Source of the DNA: Barthelona sp. PCE
Lineage: Eukaryota > Metamonada: BaSk clade
NCBI GenBank assembly: GCA_040285745.1
Contig: JAUFOR010000008.1
Span: forward strand, 682,001-746,000
Reading direction: 5' to 3'
Length of the DNA: 64,000 nt
The notes under the pieces were generated by a model. That model made no database searches, was not told the DNA's origin, and was given only the letters and a program-made list of their open reading frames with translations. Positions within the stretch are counted from its first letter, which is position 1. Every line of letters starts with the position of its first letter. The translations under genes and the position numbers were made by a program. This document shows, in pieces, positions 1-10,110 of this stretch.

Positions 1-3000
1 TTGGATTTTTAATGAAATTTTTAAATATTTTTGCAAAAACAATGAAGAAAAAACAAGTTGTTCAACTTTTTAACATTCTTTCCCCCTATCTCAATTCCAA
101 CAATGCCTTTTTAAGCAGATTTTCTTCAATGGTCTTTGGAGTTCTTTTACGTAAGAAATCTGTAGATAAGCTTGATCGCTTTTTGTTATTTGCGTTTGAG
201 TTATTCGGCGACAAGATATCTCACCAGGCTCAAGCCCTCTTTTTATTTGAAGGTTTTCGTGGGTTTAAACGAACTTTATCAAGTCGAGCAAACATTATTT
301 TTGAGTTAATTCTCAATACAGTGACAATAGATTATACAGTAATGCTGCTACTTATGAAGCTTCTCTCAGTGCATACGACATCGGACACAAATAAGCCGAT
401 TTTGGACATGCTTTTCGGAGCAATCAACTTACCAACGCACTTACCTCAATCGTTGTTATTGGACGCAATCGAAGTATTTGTCTCTGATTTCAGAGGAAAG
501 AAGTTCAAGCACCATACCGAGTTATACGATTTCGTATTTGGTGTTCTTTCAGATATTTCGAGTGTTTCAGATTTTAATGTCCCAAGTCTCTTAACTTGTA
601 TCACATTTCTTTGTGTTTCATCCCCAGATAGCCTCGCGCATCGCGTACCAGAGCTCCTGACCGCTGCGGTTGAGCTCCCTTCAAGGATGGTTGTCTCACT
701 CTGTTTTGGCTTGATTGATAGGGGATCGGTGAACTCACTGGCATTCCTGAACAAGCTAGTGCTGAAGGATGTTCCGCTATTGGATAAAATTGCATGTTGC
801 TTTGCTAGTATCGGACACAAGGTGAGTTTCTCACTACGCCCACTTCGACTTTTAAAGTTTTCAGCAAAAGCTGATTCATTCATTCAGGAGCTCGTTGACA
901 ATGTTAGCAACAAAGACGATGGGCTATTTGGCTTTTCATTGGGAGAGATCGCAGTTGATATCCTGCTTCACATTGCATTTTCTGATGATAATGTTGCTTA
1001 TCTTAGGGAGCATACAAAAGATTGCACAGATCCCAACGTTCTCTTTCTGCGCCACTCAAATGGGTGCAGTTTGCCCAAGGTCACCGTTGCTGATGTAGAT
1101 CTTGCTGATGTCGCTTGGCTCCGTCTCGTTTGCTGTGACACAGGTGTTGCCCCTGCTCTCACACTACCCGATTTATTGCCGCTGTTTGGACACCCATCGC
1201 GCGTTGTTCGTCATCTGGTCTGTTTAGTTGCAAAATCGCGCTTTGCTTCATCGGAAGAGGAAGAGCTTGTTTTGCAACACTTAATCGATATCCAAGCCAC
1301 TGCACACACCGTTGAACGTTCTAAGGACAATGTTGCATCTATCCTTGCAGTCGGTGCTCTTGTTGAATTCAAGAGAATATCTACTGAATTTATTGAAGTT
1401 GTTTTCTATTCCGTCATCGGTCTAATGTTTGATGGATTTAAGCCCATTCAGCGCCACCTTCAGCGCTGTGTTGCACTTTGCTCGCGTACAATGACACAGT
1501 CATCAATCATTGAGCTAGCTGCTTTACTACATAAGACGGCTCATTCGTCCAATCTTTTGAACCTGGAAGAGGTCAAAGCTGTGGATTACACACCCACAGG
1601 AAGAGGTAAGCGGTCGAAGGTAAACATCCTTGACGGTTACGAACCTGAGGCAGTCGATTTGGATGAGTACATCACCAAAAACATCGAATACAACGTCGCA
1701 AACATGCTCATTTCGCTTAATGCACGTATGCGCACGGAGAATGATGACTACGATCACGTACTCAGACTGAAAAATATCATCTCTCCTGATCAGGTAGAAA
1801 CACTGCAGAAAATGTCTGATCACCGTCGTGTAGGCCGCGCAATGAACGTACTAGTTAACTTCTTTGAGAGCCTTCTGTCGACCGAGCACGATTTTGAGTT
1901 CTCAGTCAATTCAGCCTTTCGCGACATGGCCATTTCACTCTTCTGTCTCATGATTCACGAACAATTTGAACCTGCCTTCTCAATGTACCTGTTGGACGAA
2001 TCCCTCCGCTTCTATGTTGAGAAGATTGCTTCACTTACCGGCGTAGAGCAGAATACAACTGTTATTACAGCATATGAGCAAGAAGACGTGCCTGCTCAAT
2101 CAAAGGAAATTAAATCCATGGCAGCCCAGTCAGTCACTAAACTCATGACGGTTCTTGAGAAGTGCAAAGGCCTGAACCATGCTGACACAACAACGCGGAA
2201 ATTATTTGAGCGGATCTTGTTAAATTTACTTCAACACACTGATCCAGGCCTGCAATTCATTGCATTTTCATGCCTCATGCGTATGGATGGTAAGTATAAA
2301 TACCGCTCTCTCTTCTCTTTCGAATCATCAGAGGATATCATTACTGTGCGCCTAATTCGTGATCTGCTAAGTGAAACATCTTTCCGAACATCGCTCACAT
2401 CGATATATGCAATGTTTAGTGGGGATAAGATCGAGAGGAGCATTCGTGCAGCTTCATCAGAAATCGTTACACGCTTGCTGTATGGTAAGATGTTGCGTAA
2501 GGGTGGTAAGGCAGTTATTCGTGTTAAAGATATTGCTACGTCAAGCGGTAACCGTCGTGCGAATATTACACAGCGAATGCGCGCCATTGTTGACTTCATT
2601 TGTGTATGTCCACCCATTGCTCGTCAAACTTTTGAGTCATGCATGCTCGACTCGCTTGAAATGGTACCCCAGACAGAGTGGGAGATGCCTACATCCCGTA
2701 TGTATTTTTCACCCTATAAGATCAAGGCGTTTAACGTCATTGCACCTTATTACATTGATAGCGTTTGCTCGCTGGATGTTAATATATCATTCGTTGAGCG
2801 TCTTGGCGCTATGTACTTGCAGGTGCTCGAGTTCATCGAGCGTACAACAAAGAACGTTACACTACGTAACCGCTACAGGAACAGTGTTTGGAGTTCTTTT
2901 GCGCTCTTTGTGCTTAACTTTGTTTCATATGATGAGTGCAAGGCTGTTGTTCGTACAGTCATGGAGAAATACGAGTGTCGCGACGATACTGGTTTACTGT

Positions 3001-6000
3001 TCGGGCGCATGGTGCCACTCGCGCATCTCTCATTGTGCGACACATGCATCATGGAGCTTCTCAACGAAACTCACTGGTTGGAGACGATGGTCAACAGCAT
3101 TCACGTGTACAGTGTCAAGTCGTCCACATATGCCAGAGACGTCATTCGTAGCACAAGTGTTCTCATCAGATCATGCAACATTGAGCCTCTCAGTAACCGT
3201 TTAGGTTCGCGTTTACTTCGTCACGCCGACTCCATGTTTGTTGACTCCGTGTTCGACGTACCCCTCACTGGTGACAAGCGCACAGATCTGCTTGAGGCAG
3301 TGTTTGAGGAGCTGTTCATATGCATCAGACGAACAAAGGTAGCCTTCACACCTCAGCTCGTTATGTTTGCACAGCTCCTTCCCCTTTTCCCACAGCATTA
3401 TGCACGTGTGTTCACTCTCATCTGTGAGCATCTCAAGGCGCTTGTGACATATCGTGGTTGTCGTACAGCTATGAACTCGCACTTAAACGGGTTAACAATT
3501 TTTTGCGTTTGTCTTGCTGATATTGCCCCAACTCTTGACAGAGAGTTCGTGCAAACCAACCTAAACTACATTCTTCCAGTTTATTTGCAGTTTGCAATGT
3601 TCTCAGAAGCGTCCACTCGTCGTAACCAGTTTTCAATGGCTAACTCAAGCGACTTCCTTTTGAAGCTCATGGTTGAGGTGGTTGTTCCAATCGACAAGTC
3701 ATACACAACGCTGTTTGCCACTGACGAGGCACTGAACTTCAGAGGTAAGTACGCTGAACTTCTTCAGTTCCTCAGATCAACAGATGAGCTCCCATTGGCG
3801 GACGAATTCCAGCAATTGTGTACATCGTATGCTGTGTTGAGATGGTTATCTCACAGCGATCTTGGACTGAGAGATGCTGCTACATACATGCTAGCAGATC
3901 TTATCGACCAATGTGGAGTTGTCCAAGAACGTGTTTTGCCATATATCAAGCGATTTATTAAGTTCAGAGATGGAAACATCCGTTTTGCCTGTTTACACAT
4001 AGCTTCTATTCTTTGCGATAGAGATTCACGTTTCTTTGAGGCTGACTACTGTTATCTTTCAGAAATCGGAGTTTTAAAGCAATGGATGATTTTTACCCCT
4101 GGTCACTTTGCAGACGGTCTTCGTTTGTTGCGTGATTCAGAACTGAAAATGTCATTCTCGTTTATCAGGCGAACGCTCATGACTGTTATGTTCAGTCTGT
4201 TGTACGAATACACTCAGTACATCCACGTCGAGAAGCAGAACCGTGGTGCCTTTAAGGAACAGCAGAATGCTGTAGCACAGCTAATGGCAAGTTTTTGTCG
4301 CCGTGTTGCGCTGCATTTCAGCACTAAACAACAGTATCTCATTTTTGCACGTACAGTTGTCGACCAGGTTACAAAGTGGAAACGCTCACGAATCCGTGGA
4401 AGTGCTAAAAAGGCACTGTTGGACAGTGGCCTCAAGGTTTGCACTTCTGTATTTGATGCTCTTGATCCCGAAGTATTTGAGGAAGCACAAGGCCTAGTTG
4501 CACAGGGTATCTTCGAAGAAGCCGATGTTGTTGAGCCAACTGAGATGGAGCCAGTCACTGTCGAGTCTGCTGAGCCTGAAATGGTTGAGGTAGAGAGCGA
4601 AGAAGAGTCTGAAGAAGAAGAAAGTGAGAGTGAGAGCGAAGAAGAAGAAGAAGAAGTAGTTGATTCTGAGTGGGAGTCTGACAGTGAGGATGAAGATTCC
4701 GAGCCCGAGAAGGAGATTTTCCAAGAGGAAGTTTTGGATCCTGCAATGCAACGTGCCAGCTCTTCAGCTATAAAGTTCATTTCATTCAAACTTTTACGCC
4801 CCATTCTCAATTTGGTAACATCCCGTAAGTCCGATGCTACAGCTACAATCAACTCACATCTGGTATCATCCATATGTTCCGTCGTTATTAAGATGGGGTT
4901 CAACGTTGGTGACAACGTTATTCCACAATTGCTCAGACAATTGCTCTCCATCATGCACGATAAGGATGAAGATACACGTCGTGTTTCTCGCGAGGCCATT
5001 CGTATGGTCTTCACCTTGGTTGGTGCCCGTTATTACGCTTTCCTTTTGGCAGAGTTGGAGACTGGTTTCACACGAGGTTTTTATGTTTATGTTCGTGTTT
5101 ACACCGCTATTGCAGTTCTCCAGTCGCTTTTTGAGGCATCCCGTGCGATGCCTGAATCCGACATGGATCTATATGCAGTGAGCGATTGTGCTAGCCCTGT
5201 GCTCAATGTCCTCATGCTGAGTCTTTTCGAAGGTAAGGTTGATGAGGAGAAGGGGCGGTTCGTAAAGGAGGCCAAGGCGCAGCGTGGTATCGAAGCCATG
5301 CGTTGGTTTGCCAACCTCATTGATCAGAACGCATACATGATGGTCTTTGATAGGTTGGTCGGGCAGGCAGCAAAAGAGAACGTCGAGAAGAGAATTAGGC
5401 GTGTTTATGACGCCTGCAACCATCTTTTATTGGGTATCATCGACTCATCACCTCATACCGAGATTTTACCACTCATTTTCGCAATGAGTGTCAAACAGGT
5501 TTATGTAGCTGAGAACAACGAGCATTTAACGAAGCGAACGAGCGCCATTAAGGCAAACCCGCTTTCTGCTGTTGAGATCAAGAGGGTGTCGCTTTACGAG
5601 AAAATGAGGTATGTACGTCCAGAAGAAATTTCTTTCCACTTTGTTCGTCCAACCAATATGGTTAATTCAATGCTCGCTTTGACGTTGTATGAATGGATCG
5701 CCCTGCGTTTACTATTATCTCTATTCAAAATGCACGTGGGTACACTTAAGAAGGGGTTCCGTAGTGGTGACGATACAATCACAAAGTATTTGAAGGAAGT
5801 TGTGCTGCTGGTTGACACCGTGCTGAAGAAGCGTCAGTTCTCCGAGGCATCCACTATGGCACTCCGAGCAACACTCGCCCTACTTGACATTCCCTTACTC
5901 ATATCAGAGGATGACTTGGACAATGTGATGGAGTCTGTGTTCTTCTACTTCAAGGAGGCAACGGGTGATGGCCGTGCGCAGGCTCGTTCTGTGGCTGTGA

Positions 6001-7811
6001 AGGTTATTTCGCGAATCCTTGAGTTACAAGACGGCAAGCTAGCAAAACGCGTACGATGCAATGAATTCGAGAAGGCCAAGCCTGATTTCATCCCGGATCA
6101 GAACCTGGACGCTATTGTCGCTTACTGTCGCGCCCATCTGCTCCAGCAGACTGAGGATTCTACTAGTGTCTTTTTCTTGCTGAGTCTCATTGTTAAAAAG
6201 CGTGTTATCTCAAAGAATCTTTATGATTTAGTCCAGAAGGACGTCACTGAGTTGTTCTTTGACACAACAAAGCTGTTTAAAGAACCCGACCGAGTCTACA
6301 ATTTACTTCGCCTAATTCTCATTGATTTCTACACAAAGTACCCACTTTCAACTCGTAACAGAAACAAGCTCTTCAATACGCTCATCACACAGCTGAAAAA
6401 CCCATACGTTTCGGACCGTATAACCAACCAGATCTTTGCTCTCATCAAGGATATTATCACATACTTCCCTGTTGCATATCTTAAAGATCGTGTTGTTCTA
6501 ATGTTCGTATCACTTGTCTTTTCATGCAAATGGTTGTTTACGAGCCTAAATTTCGAAGGAAAGGAATCTGTGGATGGTAGGTTCGTTAGTTCCACAACAA
6601 TGACTGCATTCGACGATTGTGTCCAAGCTATATATGACATGTGTGTTAAATGCTCGCTGGGAGAGGAGCTCCGTACTCTGAGAGACCTTTCTTTCTCATG
6701 GATTAAAGATTCCGCTGAACTGGACTCCGTCAAACACTTTTCAGTTACTTTATTCGGCACAGTAGCTCTTCGCGTCATGATTGCATCACCAAATTCTTTT
6801 TCCGCACTGGAAACAGGTTACTATGTTACTCAAACACTCACTGACTTGATCACAACCCTGCTCGACCGTCTCCCTGATCTCTGTCGTCGCCTGGAGTCCT
6901 TAAAAGAGTTCCCGGACATGCTCAGCGATGTCATCAACGAGCAGCGCTTCTATATATCACTTTTAAACGCTAGCATGCGTTGTGTTTTGCTTTTACCTCA
7001 AGAGCAGTTCCTTGGCTTTATTCCATTTTACTTCAAGTGCTTTGATGTTTTCACACGTCAACAGGACCTGGAACTTACTGTCACCATCATCGAACGCGTT
7101 GTTGGCGTTGAATTATTAGCTGAACAACGGGGTTTGATTTATACTCGTGTGCTCAAGTTGTGGCTTATTCATCATAGTAAGCTATCTGCATTCGGTGACA
7201 GAATCGCAAAGATTCTCCTTTCAATCATTGACACACCTCTTGAAACCGACGCGCTTAAAACAATTGAAAGATTGTCTGGCTCTTGCCGAAACCCAAAGAA
7301 CCGGGCTATCCACACGCATTTGTTGCATCTTCTCATTGCATCGGGCCTCAAGCTCCTTGCTGCTGATGTGTACAGCATTGAGATATTCGGTACACTGATG
7401 GTTTCTATTGTTTGGGCGTCAAAGGTTGAAGAATTACGTGAAACTGCGAATGAAGCAGTTTCTATCATCAGAGATCGATTGGGGTCCGAGAGGTACATCG
7501 ATAGTCTGAACAGAGCACGTGAAATGCGAAAGGATAGAAAACAGAAGAAGAAGAAGGAGACTAATCTGGACGTTTTTATCAGAAAGAAGCAACAAAGGGA
7601 AAGCTCAAAGAAATTCAAACAGAAAAAGATGGAGCAGATCAGGCTGAAGCACAACAAACGTGCACGCGGTAAAAGCGATGGACCTGTTGACATGGAAAGA
7701 ATTAATCAACAGATTCGTTCATTGGAACGTAATTATAGTGAAGCTGAACAAAAGGAAAGAGCCAGGAGGGCAATTACCGGTGAAGGATCAAAAATTCAAA
7801 AACTTGAATAA
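1..7811 (+). CDS. UTP20: UTP20, U3 snoRNP / SSU processome HEAT-repeat protein (5' partial)
   Basis: Giant helical-repeat protein of the small-subunit processome, needed for 18S rRNA maturation in the nucleolus. At least 2599 residues are visible. The block at about 4770-5400 follows the known UTP20 pattern: a helix pair ending in a 'LLAELETGFTRGF' segment (human: LKELQTTLVRGY), then a loop and helix with 'EEKGRFVKEAKAQR' matching the human 'EEKEVKQIVSKVMEARR' region. The C-terminus (about 7510-7800) is very Lys/Arg-rich, as in the family. A Glu/Ser-rich acidic stretch lies at about 4580-4720. The first ATG is at 12, but the frame is open to the window edge, and the residues just before it (GFL) still align with the human protein roughly 150 residues in. 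I therefore infer that the true start is upstream of the window. Identity is confident; the 5' end is missing. Confidence 0.93.
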   Translation, partial: GFLMKFLNIFAKTMKKKQVVQLFNILSPYLNSNNAFLSRFSSMVFGVLLRKKSVDKLDRFLLFAFELFGDKISHQAQALFLFEGFRGFKRTLSSRANIIFELILNTVTIDYTVMLLLMKLLSVHTTSDTNKPILDMLFGAINLPTHLPQSLLLDAIEVFVSDFRGKKFKHHTELYDFVFGVLSDISSVSDFNVPSLLTCITFLCVSSPDSLAHRVPELLTAAVELPSRMVVSLCFGLIDRGSVNSLAFLNKLVLKDVPLLDKIACCFASIGHKVSFSLRPLRLLKFSAKADSFIQELVDNVSNKDDGLFGFSLGEIAVDILLHIAFSDDNVAYLREHTKDCTDPNVLFLRHSNGCSLPKVTVADVDLADVAWLRLVCCDTGVAPALTLPDLLPLFGHPSRVVRHLVCLVAKSRFASSEEEELVLQHLIDIQATAHTVERSKDNVASILAVGALVEFKRISTEFIEVVFYSVIGLMFDGFKPIQRHLQRCVALCSRTMTQSSIIELAALLHKTAHSSNLLNLEEVKAVDYTPTGRGKRSKVNILDGYEPEAVDLDEYITKNIEYNVANMLISLNARMRTENDDYDHVLRLKNIISPDQVETLQKMSDHRRVGRAMNVLVNFFESLLSTEHDFEFSVNSAFRDMAISLFCLMIHEQFEPAFSMYLLDESLRFYVEKIASLTGVEQNTTVITAYEQEDVPAQSKEIKSMAAQSVTKLMTVLEKCKGLNHADTTTRKLFERILLNLLQHTDPGLQFIAFSCLMRMDGKYKYRSLFSFESSEDIITVRLIRDLLSETSFRTSLTSIYAMFSGDKIERSIRAASSEIVTRLLYGKMLRKGGKAVIRVKDIATSSGNRRANITQRMRAIVDFICVCPPIARQTFESCMLDSLEMVPQTEWEMPTSRMYFSPYKIKAFNVIAPYYIDSVCSLDVNISFVERLGAMYLQVLEFIERTTKNVTLRNRYRNSVWSSFALFVLNFVSYDECKAVVRTVMEKYECRDDTGLLFGRMVPLAHLSLCDTCIMELLNETHWLETMVNSIHVYSVKSSTYARDVIRSTSVLIRSCNIEPLSNRLGSRLLRHADSMFVDSVFDVPLTGDKRTDLLEAVFEELFICIRRTKVAFTPQLVMFAQLLPLFPQHYARVFTLICEHLKALVTYRGCRTAMNSHLNGLTIFCVCLADIAPTLDREFVQTNLNYILPVYLQFAMFSEASTRRNQFSMANSSDFLLKLMVEVVVPIDKSYTTLFATDEALNFRGKYAELLQFLRSTDELPLADEFQQLCTSYAVLRWLSHSDLGLRDAATYMLADLIDQCGVVQERVLPYIKRFIKFRDGNIRFACLHIASILCDRDSRFFEADYCYLSEIGVLKQWMIFTPGHFADGLRLLRDSELKMSFSFIRRTLMTVMFSLLYEYTQYIHVEKQNRGAFKEQQNAVAQLMASFCRRVALHFSTKQQYLIFARTVVDQVTKWKRSRIRGSAKKALLDSGLKVCTSVFDALDPEVFEEAQGLVAQGIFEEADVVEPTEMEPVTVESAEPEMVEVESEEESEEEESESESEEEEEEVVDSEWESDSEDEDSEPEKEIFQEEVLDPAMQRASSSAIKFISFKLLRPILNLVTSRKSDATATINSHLVSSICSVVIKMGFNVGDNVIPQLLRQLLSIMHDKDEDTRRVSREAIRMVFTLVGARYYAFLLAELETGFTRGFYVYVRVYTAIAVLQSLFEASRAMPESDMDLYAVSDCASPVLNVLMLSLFEGKVDEEKGRFVKEAKAQRGIEAMRWFANLIDQNAYMMVFDRLVGQAAKENVEKRIRRVYDACNHLLLGIIDSSPHTEILPLIFAMSVKQVYVAENNEHLTKRTSAIKANPLSAVEIKRVSLYEKMRYVRPEEISFHFVRPTNMVNSMLALTLYEWIALRLLLSLFKMHVGTLKKGFRSGDDTITKYLKEVVLLVDTVLKKRQFSEASTMALRATLALLDIPLLISEDDLDNVMESVFFYFKEATGDGRAQARSVAVKVISRILELQDGKLAKRVRCNEFEKAKPDFIPDQNLDAIVAYCRAHLLQQTEDSTSVFFLLSLIVKKRVISKNLYDLVQKDVTELFFDTTKLFKEPDRVYNLLRLILIDFYTKYPLSTRNRNKLFNTLITQLKNPYVSDRITNQIFALIKDIITYFPVAYLKDRVVLMFVSLVFSCKWLFTSLNFEGKESVDGRFVSSTTMTAFDDCVQAIYDMCVKCSLGEELRTLRDLSFSWIKDSAELDSVKHFSVTLFGTVALRVMIASPNSFSALETGYYVTQTLTDLITTLLDRLPDLCRRLESLKEFPDMLSDVINEQRFYISLLNASMRCVLLLPQEQFLGFIPFYFKCFDVFTRQQDLELTVTIIERVVGVELLAEQRGLIYTRVLKLWLIHHSKLSAFGDRIAKILLSIIDTPLETDALKTIERLSGSCRNPKNRAIHTHLLHLLIASGLKLLAADVYSIEIFGTLMVSIVWASKVEELRETANEAVSIIRDRLGSERYIDSLNRAREMRKDRKQKKKKETNLDVFIRKKQQRESSKKFKQKKMEQIRLKHNKRARGKSDGPVDMERINQQIRSLERNYSEAEQKERARRAITGEGSKIQKLE

Positions 7812-7835
7812 ACACTAATTCGTTATACGTTAATC

Positions 7836-7846
7836 ATTCCTTTTCA
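7836..7846 (+). promoter_or_regulatory. Pyrimidine-rich start-proximal element (ATTCCTTTTCA)
   Basis: ATTCCTTTTCA lies 32 nt before the ATG of the WAC-domain gene, in a 67-nt intergenic gap. The identical 11-mer occurs before the SCAMP-like gene. It is a candidate core promoter or initiator, inferred from recurrence only. Confidence 0.45.
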
Positions 7847-7878
7847 CTAATTTAGTGTGTTTTGAACCCGTAAAAGGT

Positions 7879-10095
7879 ATGCCACACTATCAGGGTAAGC
7901 GTGTTTATGCACCATTGTTATCAGAGGAGGAGAAAGAGGAGCCATTTTTCCGCGAACGCACTTCGGGTGGTGAATTCACAAAGTATGATGAGTATCTCGC
8001 GTGCCACTACCTCCTCAAGGAACGTATTTTTAATCAAAGTTATTGTAAGCCAGGAAAACTTGTATCTTTTCATGAAGCACTTGTACAAGAGCAAAATGAA
8101 ACTAAGAAACGGTTTGAAGTGCCAGATCAATGCATGGTTGATGTTGAGAATCATCTAAAAGCATTCAAACATGATTCTTTTGAAGAACTTGTTGTCAAAG
8201 CTCTTCCTATCATTCAGCAATTTCCTCTGAAGGGTGAGAAGGTACGCCTTGAGCAGCACCAGGGCCAGCCTGACGGTTATATTGTTGGCTACGCCGAGTC
8301 TCTGGATGAGCACTCTAAAGACTATGGGACTGCGATCGGTCAACCAGTATTTATCACTGTTAAGGTCGATAGGCGTCTTGTTACTGTGCCTAACACAGAG
8401 TCAGAAATTGCAGCGTATAAGTTTCACGCAGACGAGTATTTTTCTCGCATCGTTGTTGATAGTTTAATCAAAAGAGGACGTTTGCAATGTGACTTCACAT
8501 CACAGGTATCACTTGGCACCCTGGCAAAGAATATCCAAGTTGAGGAAGTGGAGCCAGAGAAGAAACCTAGAAAACCACGTAGGAAAAAAATTAAGGGAAA
8601 AACAGTCACTTTACCAAGTGGTATTGTGGAGGAGAACTCTCGTCTGGCGTTCCCGTGCGAAGACAGCGATGTTGAGATGGTGGAAGATAAGACAGGCATG
8701 CTCAAGAGTGAGAGACTGACTGTTGCTTTACCTGAGAGCATTGATATTGTAGAAGACGCTTCTCTTACCGTGCTACTCAACACGTATTCACTTCTCACAT
8801 TGTTTAATGATTTCTTTGTTGTCCCAACTCCGTCTCTCAATGATTTTTTGGTCGAATTCTCATCAGATTTCATGTCGAATCTTTGGATTGAGCTCTGGAT
8901 CGCAATAATCCAAGCAGGAATAGTCTGCTTTGACGTTTACAAAAATATGGTTGCTGTTACACCAGAGAACGTGTTGGATGTTGCACTTGAAGCTTTGAAA
9001 GGATTTGTCGTTGATGATGAAAAGGCAAAGGCAATTGTTGAAAGCATTTCTTTCCCTAGTTTTGAGGAATTGTTTACGCATCTCCATGATGAGGGGGAAA
9101 ATGCTGAAGATCTCAAATTTGTGAAAGAAATCGTTGAAAGTATGGAGTTTGAGTGGATTTACAGTGTTGAACCCGAGCAGAAGAAGGTTGTCAAAGAAGT
9201 GGAGGACGAGGATGTTGATTATGAGGAATTTTTCTATGAATATGTCAGTGAGGAATCAGAAAACGAGAGTGATGGTGTGTACGAGAGTGATGATGGTTAC
9301 GATAGTATAAGTGGTGGTGAGGAAGAGTCTGCTGTTGAGACTGCATCAGAGGATGAAGTTGAGATGGAGGAATCCGAGATTGAGAGCGAAAGCGTAAAGG
9401 AAGAGGAGCCAGTCCAGAAGGAAGAAGAAAGTGAATCAGAAGAAGTAGTAGTAGAAGACCTCACATTGGAAGAGCGCATCAGCAGAGCGTTAAAACAGCA
9501 ACGAAGTAGCGATAAAGGATATGATGCAATCACCGACACTGTTAAAGTACCATATTTTTTGAGCAAAAACTTTGAGCGACGCTTGTTCTTACGTATGCAG
9601 CTGTGTTACAGATCGCTTACAGAGGAGCAACGTGTTCAACTACTTGATTGGTTTGTCTCTGGTATTATTCGTACCGAAAGTTTCCGAGCAGCTGTTGTTG
9701 AGAATGTTGAGAATAGCATATCAACGAGGATCATTCCGTTGGGTTATGACAGGAATAGGAGACGTTATTGGCGATATCCCAACTCAACAGATATATATGT
9801 TGATCGATATTTTGAGATAGCAAAGCTGAACAATTGTTTCACACATGAAGTCGATGAGTTACTACAATCAGAAACCAATGAGGCGCTCTGGGGATACTTC
9901 TCGGTCGATATGATTGAAAGCTTGAAGAAAACCCTTGATGTTAGAGGTATTAGAGAGAGGGGTTTACATGAAGCTCTAACAGCATTCCAAAAGGAACAAC
10001 CCAAAGAGCATGAAGAAGTAGCTGAACAGGAAGATCCTTTAAAGTACCTCCTTACAAAGAATAAGAGACGCAATCGGTATTATTCATGGAAATAA
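7879..10095 (+). CDS. WAC/DDT/WHIM protein, ISWI-complex accessory subunit (Acf1/Itc1-like)
   Basis: Predicted non-catalytic subunit of an ISWI nucleosome-remodelling complex, acting in the nucleus. Domain order over 738 residues: an N-terminal WAC domain (about 1-95, beginning MPHYQGKRVYAPLL as in Acf1/Itc1/WSTF), a basic patch with KPRRKKIKGK (about 230-244), a DDT-like helical segment (about 293-352), a long acidic Glu/Asp/Ser region (about 437-530), and a WHIM2/WSD motif near 617-640 with the signature PLGYDRNRRRYWR. That motif reads the linker between nucleosomes in ISWI complexes. No PHD finger or bromodomain follows, so the layout is yeast Itc1-like rather than BAZ1-like. I chose the ATG at 7879: the frame is open further upstream but only with non-ATG codons, and the family normally starts right at the WAC domain. 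It lies 67 nt after UTP20 on the same strand. Confidence 0.85.
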   Translation: MPHYQGKRVYAPLLSEEEKEEPFFRERTSGGEFTKYDEYLACHYLLKERIFNQSYCKPGKLVSFHEALVQEQNETKKRFEVPDQCMVDVENHLKAFKHDSFEELVVKALPIIQQFPLKGEKVRLEQHQGQPDGYIVGYAESLDEHSKDYGTAIGQPVFITVKVDRRLVTVPNTESEIAAYKFHADEYFSRIVVDSLIKRGRLQCDFTSQVSLGTLAKNIQVEEVEPEKKPRKPRRKKIKGKTVTLPSGIVEENSRLAFPCEDSDVEMVEDKTGMLKSERLTVALPESIDIVEDASLTVLLNTYSLLTLFNDFFVVPTPSLNDFLVEFSSDFMSNLWIELWIAIIQAGIVCFDVYKNMVAVTPENVLDVALEALKGFVVDDEKAKAIVESISFPSFEELFTHLHDEGENAEDLKFVKEIVESMEFEWIYSVEPEQKKVVKEVEDEDVDYEEFFYEYVSEESENESDGVYESDDGYDSISGGEEESAVETASEDEVEMEESEIESESVKEEEPVQKEEESESEEVVVEDLTLEERISRALKQQRSSDKGYDAITDTVKVPYFLSKNFERRLFLRMQLCYRSLTEEQRVQLLDWFVSGIIRTESFRAAVVENVENSISTRIIPLGYDRNRRRYWRYPNSTDIYVDRYFEIAKLNNCFTHEVDELLQSETNEALWGYFSVDMIESLKKTLDVRGIRERGLHEALTAFQKEQPKEHEEVAEQEDPLKYLLTKNKRRNRYYSWK

Positions 10096-10110
10096 AACCA
10101 ATCAAACTAA

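Noticed and set aside
2371-3204. 277-codon plus-strand frame inside UTP20
   Set aside because: Lies in another frame of a clearly conserved gene, has unusual Cys/His/Ser-rich composition and no start context. It is a shadow of the coding bias.
4578-4719. GAA/GAG-rich microsatellite-like stretch
   Set aside because: In frame and coding for the acidic segment typical of large nucleolar proteins; not an independent repeat.
4214-5014. 266-codon minus-strand frame opposite the acidic region of UTP20
   Set aside because: Long Ser runs are just the antisense reading of GAA/GAG-rich codons.
7846-7855. CACTAATTTAG resembling an intron branch point and acceptor before the WAC gene
   Set aside because: No matching donor can be identified in the 67-nt gap and the ATG at 7879 gives the expected WAC N-terminus.
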